Source: Flavobacteriaceae bacterium
GTDB taxonomy: Bacteria; Bacteroidota; Bacteroidia; Flavobacteriales; Flavobacteriaceae
Reading direction: 5' to 3'
DNA: 46,220 bases
Assembly: GCA_021647405.1 (NCBI GenBank)
Contig: JAKIUU010000019.1
Location: forward strand, 1-46,220
In this document: positions 32,477-40,984 of the stretch, one piece after another
Layout: each line of letters starts with the position of its first letter
Position numbering within the stretch: the first letter of the stretch is position 1
Notes under the pieces: model-generated
Database searches by the model: none
What the model saw: only the letters and a program-made list of their open reading frames with translations
Told to the model about the DNA's origin: nothing
Position numbers and translations under genes: made by a program

Positions 32477-32634
32477 AGAGCCAACCAAAAATCATTACTC
32501 AAATTAATCTTAAAACCAAATTTAAACGTGATTAAATATTAATAACAACATCACATAAATATAATCTAGTAGTACCAAGTTAACTCGGGAAGTGTTTTTA
32601 ATGGCATTAATTTAAGTCTTAAAATTTAACCATT

Positions 32635-34491
32635 ATGAAAAAACTCATTCCTATTTTTTTTGTTCTGGCTCTATTTCAGCTAAGCCAGGCACAAGTAAGA
32701 GACAAAGCAGTAGACAAACCTCCTGTTAAAACTAAAAGAAACAAAAACAAAACAGGTAACATTGGTGTAAGTATCGATTTAACAAGTATCTTCCGTTCTT
32801 TAAAGAAAAATAAAAACTGTAATAAACTCCGTATTATTTTTCCGGTGAACGGATCGAAGTTTAAATCTAAAATTACAAGCCCGCCTTTACTTAGGTGGAA
32901 ATCTTCCAAGCCAAAGCTCGTTAATTCGTATACTGTACAATTGGTACGTGTTAACAAACGAAAAAAAACCATTCTTTATCAGGCAAAAACAGACAAGACC
33001 CAAATGCCATGGCCTAAACAGGTGCCTTGGAAAACCCTAAATAAAGGCAAAACAACTTACCAATGGTACGTTATGGCAGTTGTTAAGCCGGAAAAAAAAT
33101 GTAAAAATATTGTAGAGCAGACTAAATTTATTGTAACATCAGAAGGCCAACTTTATGCTGTAGATAAAACGGATGATCCTAAAATTAGTGTTTCAGTGAT
33201 TAAAAGAACAGGTAGAAATCCACAAACTGGAAAAGAAATTACGACTAAAAAGGACAAAGAGAGTGATAAAGAATACCAAAAGAGGAAGTTATTAAATTTA
33301 GATCCAAAAAATAACAGCACTTTTAAAAAAGTATCCGATATAGAGGCTTTTACTTGGGAGTTAATGGGTGATAAAATAGATAATCCTCATTATGTTATAG
33401 AAGTGGTTAAACTGGATAAGACCAATAAACCCCAACGTACATTTATTGCAAAAATAGCGACGACACATATTAAACCTAATGCTCTTTTTAGAGACGCTCA
33501 ACTTAGTAGTGGCCAATACAGATGGGAAGTTACTGAAACCACAACAGGCATTACGTCAACGCCAAGCTTTTACACCTTGTCTAATTGTGATATTAATTTG
33601 GCTATTTCAAATGAAAATATTGAATGTTTAGGCTATGTGGGTGCTGATATAAAATATAAAATTTGTTTCGATTCATCTTATTCTAGCACTTCTGGTGATT
33701 TGACATTTGCAAATTCTGGTAGCGGATTATTAGTATATGACCAAGATGGTTTTAACTTGCCATACAATTTAACAATTCCAAATCCAACCTTAATAACTCA
33801 GATTGGTTCAGCACCAAGTACTGTAAGTTACTGTTTTGAAATAACGGTTCCTTATTTAAATGGTAATAATAATCCTGTAACAGCTATTGATTTTGGATTA
33901 CAAGGAGACGATTTAGATCCTTCAAGTTATATTTGCCAACCATCAGCTCACTTAATTTTTGACAATTTACCTAGCTGTATTTGCAATGAATGTGATAATA
34001 TTCAGTTTTTGTTAGATGATTTTGCTGTTACACCAAATGGTAACACAGGAAATCAGTTCAATTTTAGTGGTAATATTAATGTGAATGTTCCTATTTATGG
34101 TTTAGAGTTTCAGATTCAATCGTATTCTTACACTGCAAATCCAGGAGCTTGTACTGAAGGCGTTAGTAGTGTTGAAGAATCTGGAATGATTTTAATGCCA
34201 GGGACTACAATTAACGGTTCAACTTCTTTGCAATTATTTAATGAAACAGCTTCTGGCAGTTCTAATTCAAATAACAATGCAACTAAAGATATAAAATATA
34301 CGAGCAATTCCCCATTAACAGGTCCAATTCCTGTCAATTTAACCATTGGCTTGCCTGGTCCACTATCGGGTCTTTCGCCGAGTTGCTGCCCTATAGAATA
34401 TAACGTATGTATTAAAGTAAGAATCTTTTATGAAGATGGCACATGTAAAACGTGTGAGTTTAAACGTTGTTTCACCTTTAATAACCAATAA
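32635..34491 (+). CDS. Large secreted protein with two FnIII-like modules and a cysteine-rich C-terminal domain
   Basis: A 618-residue exported protein that I do not recognise as a named family. Signal peptide MKKLIPIFFVLALFQLSQAQ, a basic linker (about 21-60), then two beta-sandwich modules (about 64-168 and 220-316) sharing a pattern: PVNGSKF/PKNNSTF starts, a central LRW/FTW strand, and TYQWYV/QYRWEV. Residues 318-445 form another beta domain (CDINLAISNENIECLGYVGADIKYKICF). The last part (about 448-614) contains paired and spaced cysteines: C584-C585, C592, C604, C607, C612 in CCPIEYNVCIKVR ... CKTCEFKRCFTF. This last domain recurs in the next gene, 11 bases downstream. No enzymatic motif and no T9SS tail are visible; an adhesive or structural envelope role is a guess. 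Confidence 0.8.
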   Translation: MKKLIPIFFVLALFQLSQAQVRDKAVDKPPVKTKRNKNKTGNIGVSIDLTSIFRSLKKNKNCNKLRIIFPVNGSKFKSKITSPPLLRWKSSKPKLVNSYTVQLVRVNKRKKTILYQAKTDKTQMPWPKQVPWKTLNKGKTTYQWYVMAVVKPEKKCKNIVEQTKFIVTSEGQLYAVDKTDDPKISVSVIKRTGRNPQTGKEITTKKDKESDKEYQKRKLLNLDPKNNSTFKKVSDIEAFTWELMGDKIDNPHYVIEVVKLDKTNKPQRTFIAKIATTHIKPNALFRDAQLSSGQYRWEVTETTTGITSTPSFYTLSNCDINLAISNENIECLGYVGADIKYKICFDSSYSSTSGDLTFANSGSGLLVYDQDGFNLPYNLTIPNPTLITQIGSAPSTVSYCFEITVPYLNGNNNPVTAIDFGLQGDDLDPSSYICQPSAHLIFDNLPSCICNECDNIQFLLDDFAVTPNGNTGNQFNFSGNINVNVPIYGLEFQIQSYSYTANPGACTEGVSSVEESGMILMPGTTINGSTSLQLFNETASGSSNSNNNATKDIKYTSNSPLTGPIPVNLTIGLPGPLSGLSPSCCPIEYNVCIKVRIFYEDGTCKTCEFKRCFTFNNQ

Positions 34492-34502
34492 ATAATACGA
34501 TT

Positions 34503-36989
34503 ATGAAAAATATAAAATATAATATACAAAATGTTATTCTTTTAGTTTTCCTATTAATATCATTTATTGGAAACGCGCAAAAAGCAAAAGATTGTATTGA
34601 TTTTGAAGATGGTAATAATTCCAACTGGTTTGGGTTTGGATTGAGTAGTCAGCCTGATGTTACGACCCCTAATCCTAATGACTCAAACCCTACATCATAT
34701 TTATCATTTACAGATGGTAGTGGTGGGTCTGTTGCCGTTAATTACAAAGATTTTAATGGTAATTGGCTATTAAAAGGAAAAGATGGTTGTATCTGTTTTG
34801 ATTACCGTGTAAACTGGAAGTCATCTGTTGGGACGACACACACAGGACCAAGTGTAGCCATTTTTCAAGATTTAACGTCACCAATTTTAAATTCACAGCA
34901 AGACTATACTTCTCTTTTACATGCTCAGAATCCGCATCAATCCAGAATTTATGCCTTTTTTGTTGCAAATTCGTCATCCCCGATACAAAATAATATTTGG
35001 GCACACTATTGCTTACCCATTACGAAAGCGACAGGGACTAGCTTGCCGTCAAATAGTTACGGAACATGGAAAATAAGGAAGGGCGCAAATAGCACAGCTT
35101 TATTAACAGGTAGTGTAGCCGTAACAGCTTGGAATTTATTAATTACAAATGTTACGGGTCTACTTTTAGACTCAGATTATAATGGTAGCCCAAGTGAAGT
35201 AGTATCTTTTGATAATTTTTGTTGGAATTGTGTAGGCAACACACAGCCTGCTTCTGTACCTTGTTGTGATATACCCGATTTTGAAGCATCGCTTATAGAA
35301 AACAACGGTAATTTTAGTATAAACATTAATGGTGGAGCTGTACCCATTCAAGAAGTGGAAATCTCTATGATGGATTATCATGTAGATTATTCAAATAAAG
35401 ACTGTAAACCGGATGATATGGGAAATTTTGGGATTTTATCTTCATCTACAACGAGTTTACAAACATTGCTTTTAAATACAAATGACAATAATACCAGTAG
35501 TTTAACCTGGTTGCTTGGTTCACCAGCCGTAATTAACAGTAATATACAATTAAATATTGTAGATCCTTTAACATTAAATTTAGATTGCTGTAAAGTTACC
35601 TACTCATTCTGTTTAAAAGTAAGGGTTAAAGACGTGAATTGTAATGTTTGCGAAAAAATTATTTGCTATACGCCACCCAAACCGACTTGTGATATAAAAT
35701 TAGACAATAAAGGCATCAAGAAAAAATATTGTATTGGAGATACAATACCCATATCATGGACAGGAACAAGCCCTTCTGGATTAGTGAATATTTATTTGAT
35801 TGACAAAACCAATTGGGTTACTTATCAAACAATAGCAACTGGTTTACCTGATACAGGGTCGTATAATTTTACCATTCCAACAAATATTCCATGCAAACCG
35901 ATAAGATCATGGCAATTTTATATTGAAGATTCTCAAAAAAATTGTTACAATTATGGCAGTTCTTTTGTCATTGATTGTTGTCAACAAACGGGATGTGATT
36001 GTGGCAAATGGAAAACAAATTTTGTAACAATAAACGAAAAGATAAAACCCATTAATACACCTAAAGTTAAGAAAATAATACCTCCTTATTTAGGTCTTAA
36101 AGTAGCTTGTGGTGATACAATTAGATTAAAAGCTTTTAGTTTCTTTTCTTTTAAGGCTCCTGTTTATAATTGTGCAACAGCAAACTGTAACGCTAGTTAT
36201 AAATGGAAACTATATAAAAATAATGGTAAAATGAAATCAGGAACAGGTAAAACATTCAGCCATAATTTTAACACTTATGGTATTTATAAAATTGTTTTTA
36301 CACCCAGTTGCGGGTCAAAGACCTGTTCTTCGTGTCAAATTAATGTGATTGTAGAAAAAAAAGTTTCAATAGGTCCAAATAATAATCCAGGAGATTATAT
36401 TGGGAATCAGTATAAAGGTGAAGTAACCAACCCAAAAACAGGTAGAACGTGGATGGATAGAAACCTTGGGGCAAGTCATGTTGCTACTAGTAGTACTGAT
36501 TCATTGGCCTTTGGCGATTTATACCAATGGGGTCGTTTAACCGATGGTCATGAAAAAAGAACGAGTGGCACTACAGCTAATTTGAGCAGCAGTGACGACC
36601 CCGGGCATGGTAACTTCATAATGTCAAACAATGGCGACTGGCGTATATTAGATAATAATAATTTATGGCAAGGCGTAAACGGTATTAACAATCCTTGCCC
36701 TAGTGGATTCCGTTTACCGACTTCAGCAGAATTAAATGCTGAACGTTTAAGTTGGATAACGAATGATGCAGCTGGTGCTTTTGCATCCCCTTTAAAATGG
36801 GTGTTGGCAGGTGATAGAATAACTAACGGCACTATTTTACATATCAATTCAAGAGGAATATATTTTTCTAGCTCAATTTATTTACCATATGCTAACTCAA
36901 ATAAAGTTCTTGAAATAAAAAATAATAACTCTCATATTACTAATACTGAGAAATCTTATGGTTTTAGTGTGCGATGTATTAAAGACTAA
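34503..36989 (+). CDS. Large secreted multidomain protein with shared cysteine-rich domain and C-terminal FISUMP domain
   Basis: An 828-residue exported protein, probably co-transcribed with its neighbour (11-base gap). Signal peptide (ILLVFLLISFIGNAQ region), then a jelly-roll-like N-terminal domain (about 28-245: CIDFEDGNNSNWFGFG ... SFDNFCWNC), the same cysteine-rich domain as the previous gene (253-390, with C362-C363, C370, C380, C383, C388 in CCKVTYSFCLKVR ... CNVCEKIICYT), an Ig-like module (396-493) and a PKD-like module (about 530-620). The C-terminus (638-828) is a FISUMP domain (Fibrobacter succinogenes major paralogous domain type: TGRTWMDRNLGA, DLYQWGRLTDG, CPSGFRLPTSAELNAE, GFSVRCIKD). 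Many cysteines suggest disulfide stabilisation outside the cell. Ligand or role unknown. Confidence 0.85.
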   Translation: MKNIKYNIQNVILLVFLLISFIGNAQKAKDCIDFEDGNNSNWFGFGLSSQPDVTTPNPNDSNPTSYLSFTDGSGGSVAVNYKDFNGNWLLKGKDGCICFDYRVNWKSSVGTTHTGPSVAIFQDLTSPILNSQQDYTSLLHAQNPHQSRIYAFFVANSSSPIQNNIWAHYCLPITKATGTSLPSNSYGTWKIRKGANSTALLTGSVAVTAWNLLITNVTGLLLDSDYNGSPSEVVSFDNFCWNCVGNTQPASVPCCDIPDFEASLIENNGNFSININGGAVPIQEVEISMMDYHVDYSNKDCKPDDMGNFGILSSSTTSLQTLLLNTNDNNTSSLTWLLGSPAVINSNIQLNIVDPLTLNLDCCKVTYSFCLKVRVKDVNCNVCEKIICYTPPKPTCDIKLDNKGIKKKYCIGDTIPISWTGTSPSGLVNIYLIDKTNWVTYQTIATGLPDTGSYNFTIPTNIPCKPIRSWQFYIEDSQKNCYNYGSSFVIDCCQQTGCDCGKWKTNFVTINEKIKPINTPKVKKIIPPYLGLKVACGDTIRLKAFSFFSFKAPVYNCATANCNASYKWKLYKNNGKMKSGTGKTFSHNFNTYGIYKIVFTPSCGSKTCSSCQINVIVEKKVSIGPNNNPGDYIGNQYKGEVTNPKTGRTWMDRNLGASHVATSSTDSLAFGDLYQWGRLTDGHEKRTSGTTANLSSSDDPGHGNFIMSNNGDWRILDNNNLWQGVNGINNPCPSGFRLPTSAELNAERLSWITNDAAGAFASPLKWVLAGDRITNGTILHINSRGIYFSSSIYLPYANSNKVLEIKNNNSHITNTEKSYGFSVRCIKD

Positions 36990-37102
36990 TACATTAATAA
37001 CGTGTATAAAAGATTATAATGTGTTTGTTTTTAATACGTGGATTATTATTGAAGGTTCACGCTAAGTGAAATCCTCATTAAAATTTAAAGCAATTTATTT
37101 AT

Positions 37103-37591
37103 TTATTTACGGATTTTTTCAAACCGTACAAAACTGTAATCGTATTTATTTTTATCATCAGCTTTAAAATCTTGTCGAGAAGTTTCTTTCCAAATTATTA
37201 AGTCTATTTCAGGAAAAAACACATCGCCTTCAAAAGTATAATGTACAAATGTCAGGTCGAGTACATCGGCTACAGCCATAGCTTGTTGGTAAATTTGAGC
37301 ACCGCCTAAAATAAAGGTATTGTCATCGGCTTTAGCGGCATCAATAGCTTCTTTTAAAGAATGAACAACTACACAGCCTTCAGGGTTAAAATCGGTATTT
37401 CTAGTTACCACAATATTAGTGCGATTGGGGAGTGGTTTTCCTAAAGATTGATATGTTTTACGACCCATAATAACACAATGGCCAGTAGTGGTTTTTTTAA
37501 ACCGTTTTAAATCGGCCGGCAAATGCCAGATTAATTTGTTGTCTTTACCCAATACATTGTTATTCGCTATGGCGGCTATAAGTGTTAACAT
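37103..37591 (-). CDS. folA: Dihydrofolate reductase
   Basis: Cytoplasmic enzyme reducing dihydrofolate to tetrahydrofolate with NADPH, needed for thymidylate and one-carbon metabolism. The 162 residues show LIAAIANNNVLGKDNKLIWH, the active-site Asp in WHLPADLKRFKK (Asp 27), GHCVIMGRKTYQSL, the NADPH segment FILGGAQIYQQAM and the ending YDYSFVRFEKI. It begins 5 bases after batE stops, so it is the last gene of the moxR-bat transcript or read with it; no promoter fits between them. Metabolic coupling to the Bat complex is not known. Confidence 0.97.
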   Translation of the reverse strand: MLTLIAAIANNNVLGKDNKLIWHLPADLKRFKKTTTGHCVIMGRKTYQSLGKPLPNRTNIVVTRNTDFNPEGCVVVHSLKEAIDAAKADDNTFILGGAQIYQQAMAVADVLDLTFVHYTFEGDVFFPEIDLIIWKETSRQDFKADDKNKYDYSFVRFEKIRK

Positions 37592-37596
37592 AAATA

Positions 37597-38394
37597 TTAC
37601 AGGGCTTTTAAATTATTTTCGTCAATCCACCCTATTTTGCCATCGGCTAGTTTTATTTTTTGCCATGTGTCAACTTGTTCTAAAATCATAACCTTGGTGC
37701 CTTCGTGAAGTTCGAAAGCATCGTTACTGTTAGGTGTGGGGGCTTCTTTAACGGGTGCCCGAAGTGCAAAAATAATGGCAGGTTTGTTGTTTTTGGCATA
37801 AGTATATCCGCTGTAAGCAAAAGTAAAACTCGCCACTAAAATAACAATACACATTAGGGCGCTAATAAAATATAGACGCTTGCGCGAAGGCGAGAACGAA
37901 AAGTAATAACTCAAAAATAAAAGGACAAATAAAATACTTGAAAAAATAGCAATAAGAGCCCAAGAGTCGTATTTAAAAGCTCTAATATATTGTTGGTCTA
38001 ACTTTTGAAAAAAACTCATAGGCAACACGTCAATTTTATCTATAGTCATGCGGTTGGCAAAAGCCAAATTGTATTTAGCATCTTCGTTACCGGGGTCTAG
38101 TTTTAGTGTTTTTTCGTAATAATATATGGCCGGTGCCACCTCGCTGCTTTTGTAATAGGCATTGGCCATATTATAAAACAAATCGGCTGAAATAACATTT
38201 TGGGTTTCAATTTTTTTGTAGGCTTCTATGGCTTCTTTATAAGCTTCTTGTTTGTAAAAATTGTTACCAGCTACAAAAAGGCTGTCGGCTTTTTGTGCAG
38301 AAACTACAGAACCTAAAAAAACAAATACAACAATACTTAAAACAGTTGTTTTAGTATTTAAATTTTCGAGATATTTTAAAAGAGGCCTTGTCAT
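37597..38394 (-). CDS. batE: BatE: TPR and SH3-domain membrane protein
   Basis: A 265-residue envelope protein of the Bat system. Signal/anchor near the N-terminus (TVLSIVVFVFLGSVVSAQ), then TPR-like helices (NFYKQEAYKEAIEAYKKIE, LFYNMANAYYKSSEVAPAIYYYEKTLKLDP), two transmembrane segments (WALIAIFSSILFVLLFLSYY and LMCIVILVASFTFAYSGY) and a C-terminal bacterial SH3 domain (FELHEGTKVMILEQVDTWQKIKLADGKIGWI). The TPRs probably contact partners and the SH3 binds peptides or peptidoglycan (inference). It lies 1 base after batD and 5 bases before folA. Confidence 0.9.
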   Translation of the reverse strand: MTRPLLKYLENLNTKTTVLSIVVFVFLGSVVSAQKADSLFVAGNNFYKQEAYKEAIEAYKKIETQNVISADLFYNMANAYYKSSEVAPAIYYYEKTLKLDPGNEDAKYNLAFANRMTIDKIDVLPMSFFQKLDQQYIRAFKYDSWALIAIFSSILFVLLFLSYYFSFSPSRKRLYFISALMCIVILVASFTFAYSGYTYAKNNKPAIIFALRAPVKEAPTPNSNDAFELHEGTKVMILEQVDTWQKIKLADGKIGWIDENNLKAL

Positions 38395-38395
38395 T

Positions 38396-40156
38396 TTAAA
38401 GTTGTTTGTCTAATTGGGCTATTATGCGTTTGGCGCGGTTGTAATCTTCTTCTATTTTTACATTGGTAGAGGGTGTATATCGCGCAAAATCAGAATCGGT
38501 TAAAACCGTAATAAAAGTATCAATATGCTCTTGATTTACTTTTCTTTCTTGTAAAAGGGACGCAATTTTATCTTTGCTTATTTCTGAGGTTTCTACACGT
38601 AAAGTGGCTTTTAAATAATTGTGCAGCGCTTTTTCTAAAGCGATATAAAAAGCTTCTTTGTTACCCATTTCTTTTTTGGCTTTAGATAAATATTTACGGG
38701 CCAATTTATCGGCCTTACGCCGTTTATTCCCCAAAACGTCGTTGGCACGTTCTTTTTGCTTTTTACCCACAACGATGGCAATAGGAATAAAGATAAAAGG
38801 AATTAAAAGCCACAAATAAAATTGTGATGTGCCAAATAATACGGGTTTTATAGTGCTGTTGAATTTTGTTTTAGTATGGATATAACGTATGCCACTGCCA
38901 CTGTATTTTATATTTTGTTTGGCAGAAGTAATTACCATGTTTCCAGGATTTTTACCATAAGAGGCTTCAATTAAAATATCGGGCGAATTTAAGACATGGT
39001 ATGTCTTGTCTGCCGGATTAAAAAAAGAAAAACTTAAAATCGGAATTTTATATTTGCCCTTAAATTGGGGTACAATGGTGTATTGGTCGTAAATTTTACC
39101 CTGCATGCCGCGTTGGGTAGTGCTAATTTTTTCTTTGTGTTCGGGTTCGTAAACTTCGAGACCGTTTGGGGCACTCAACTTGGGTAAATCTATCAATTTT
39201 AAGTTGCCATGGCCTTGTATTTCTACTTTTATTTGGGCGGTCTCATTTAGTTTGAGGCTTGTTTTATCGGCCAAGACTTTAAAGTTATAATCGCCTACAG
39301 CACCGTTAAAGTTGGTGGGTTTTCCTTCTAAAGGTAAGGGTTTAACATCTATTGTTTTTTTGCCTGTGGTAACAACATAGGTTACGTTGTTGTACATCAT
39401 ATTGCCAAATAAATCACGGCGTCTGATGGGTACCCCTGCCGTAATTTCAATTTCCATGGGGTCTATAATGAGTTTGCCCGATTTTTGGGGAATGAGTACC
39501 GATTTTTTAACGATGACATATTTATGGGGTTGCCCTTGATAAGAGCCTTGTTGTACTACCAAGTTTTTAACGTCTATATTTTGATTCCAAAAGCCGTTAA
39601 AGGCAGGCGATTGTGTTTCGCGTGTGTTTCTTACACTTACCTTGTTTACGTTGACGTATAATTTGTAAACCACAACAATACTTTGCCCCACAAAAGGATG
39701 TGTTTTTGATATTTGGGCTACCAAATGGATGTTTTGAGACGCAATATACCGCGGATCATTAACGTCTTTAGGTATGGCCACAGCATTGGTTACAGCTACT
39801 TTTAATGTGTTAGATTTTATAATGGCGCCGTTGTATTCTACACTGGCTGATGCTATTGTTAAATTGCCTTTTTTTGTAGGCTGGATAATATAACTATAAG
39901 TTAGAGAATATGATGTTCTGCCATTAATCATAGAAAAATTACTAGATTGACTTGGGCCTGCCAAAACCGTAAAATTTTTAAAAGAAGGGGGTGTAAAATT
40001 ATCGGCGCCCTGTTTGTCAATGGTAAAATCGATTTTAAGACGTTCGTTAAGACCCACCCTAAACTTATTTACAGACGCCTTAAAAGTTACTTGTGCCAAA
40101 GCAGCATTTGCAACTAAAAAAAGTAGTAATAAGGTATGGATTCTTTTAAATTTCAT
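38396..40156 (-). CDS. batD: BatD: oxygen-tolerance family membrane protein
   Basis: A 586-residue protein when started at the ATG at 40156, giving signal peptide MKFKRIHTLLLLFLVANAALAQ; ATGs at 40165 and 40177 would add 3 or 7 residues. The mature N-terminal part is long, beta-rich and periplasmic, with the BatD pattern VTFKASVNKFRVGLNERLKIDF and YNYKFKVLADKTSLKLNETA. Then one membrane segment (QFYLWLLIPFIFIPIAIVVG) and a cytoplasmic helical tail. BatD-type proteins are parts of aerotolerance clusters; molecular activity is not established. It begins 42 bases after batC stops and ends 1 base before batE begins. Confidence 0.93.
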   Translation of the reverse strand: MKFKRIHTLLLLFLVANAALAQVTFKASVNKFRVGLNERLKIDFTIDKQGADNFTPPSFKNFTVLAGPSQSSNFSMINGRTSYSLTYSYIIQPTKKGNLTIASASVEYNGAIIKSNTLKVAVTNAVAIPKDVNDPRYIASQNIHLVAQISKTHPFVGQSIVVVYKLYVNVNKVSVRNTRETQSPAFNGFWNQNIDVKNLVVQQGSYQGQPHKYVIVKKSVLIPQKSGKLIIDPMEIEITAGVPIRRRDLFGNMMYNNVTYVVTTGKKTIDVKPLPLEGKPTNFNGAVGDYNFKVLADKTSLKLNETAQIKVEIQGHGNLKLIDLPKLSAPNGLEVYEPEHKEKISTTQRGMQGKIYDQYTIVPQFKGKYKIPILSFSFFNPADKTYHVLNSPDILIEASYGKNPGNMVITSAKQNIKYSGSGIRYIHTKTKFNSTIKPVLFGTSQFYLWLLIPFIFIPIAIVVGKKQKERANDVLGNKRRKADKLARKYLSKAKKEMGNKEAFYIALEKALHNYLKATLRVETSEISKDKIASLLQERKVNQEHIDTFITVLTDSDFARYTPSTNVKIEEDYNRAKRIIAQLDKQL

Positions 40157-40198
40157 TGTCTGCATATATATTTGCAAGTAACATATTTATTGTGGTTG

Positions 40199-40984
40199 TT
40201 ACCAATCTTTTGCACGTTTTATTTTTCTGCCTTTTACCCGTTTGGCATTCATTTTCTTTTGGGTTTTCTTTTCTTCATTATTCATGGCCTCTAACAATTG
40301 TTTCATTTTTTGAGGCGTCATTTGTCCTTTTCTAGGCTGTTGTTTTTGCTTTTTCTTGTCTTTGTTTTTATCCTTATCTGATTTGTCCTTTTTCTTGTCT
40401 TTATTGTCCTTCTTTTTTTTGTCTTTGTCTTTTCCGCCCTTGTCTTTGTTTTTTTTCTTATCTTTATTGTCCTTGTTTTTTTTATCCTTGTTCTTCTTTT
40501 TATCTTTATTTTTCTTTTTTTCGTTTAGTTTCTTTTGAAGTAATTTTTGCGCTAGGGCCAGATTATAGCGGGTGTTTTCGTCTTTGGGATTATTTCTAAG
40601 TGCATTTTTAAAGGCCTGAACGGCTTTGCTATATTGTTTCTGTTTTATTTGCAAATTACCTATATTGTGATAAGCATCAGCCTTGGCTGTTTTGGAAGTT
40701 GCTGTTTTGGCATTTAATTCAAATTGAGGCAGGGCGTCTTTATAATTTTTTTGTTTATAAATGGCATTACCTAAGTTAAAAACAGCTTTAGAATAATGAG
40801 TGTTTTTATCGAGTGCTTTTTTATACAGCGCTTGGGCTTCGCTGTAATTTTTAGCAGCGTACTGTTTGTTTCCAGCTCTTAAAAAAACTCTTGCTTGAGC
40901 AATGTCTAATGGTTTCTCTTTTTTTTCTTGAGCAATTAAAACAGTGCTAAAACTTAAAAATAATATAATAATTATACTTCTCAT
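40199..40984 (-). CDS. batC: BatC: TPR protein with lysine-rich tail
   Basis: A 261-residue protein with a signal peptide (MRSIIIILFLSFSTVLIAQ), then three TPR-type units (about 38-150: NYSEAQALYKKALDKNTHYS, NYKDALPQFELNAKTATSK, QYSKAVQAFKNALRNNPKDE). Residues about 151-213 are an almost pure Lys/Asp/Asn tract (KDKKKNKDKK type), followed by a basic helical tail (MTPQKMKQLLEAMNNEEKK). The TPRs fit a scaffold role in the Bat complex. The lysine tract might bind acidic polymers or nucleic acid and is simple sequence in the DNA, so it may vary between strains. It overlaps batB by 4 bases. Confidence 0.9.
   Translation of the reverse strand: MRSIIIILFLSFSTVLIAQEKKEKPLDIAQARVFLRAGNKQYAAKNYSEAQALYKKALDKNTHYSKAVFNLGNAIYKQKNYKDALPQFELNAKTATSKTAKADAYHNIGNLQIKQKQYSKAVQAFKNALRNNPKDENTRYNLALAQKLLQKKLNEKKKNKDKKKNKDKKNKDNKDKKKNKDKGGKDKDKKKKDNKDKKKDKSDKDKNKDKKKQKQQPRKGQMTPQKMKQLLEAMNNEEKKTQKKMNAKRVKGRKIKRAKDW

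Larger units (their letters stand above)
32208..32634. other. 427-base spacer with repeats and a promoter
   Basis: No gene. From the left it holds a GC-rich repeat-like segment (32251-32332), then AT-rich sequence, a -7 box at 32469 and about 150 bases of leader for the downstream secreted pair. I see no tRNA, riboswitch of a known class, or further coding potential. Confidence 0.6.

Noticed and set aside
37092..37107. TTTA tandem repeat at the end of folA
   Set aside because: Four copies in AT-rich DNA are within what base composition gives; no functional context.
40356..40538. Plus-strand open frame rich in Leu, Ser and Phe
   Set aside because: It is the complement of the lysine-rich batC tract; its composition comes from that simple sequence.
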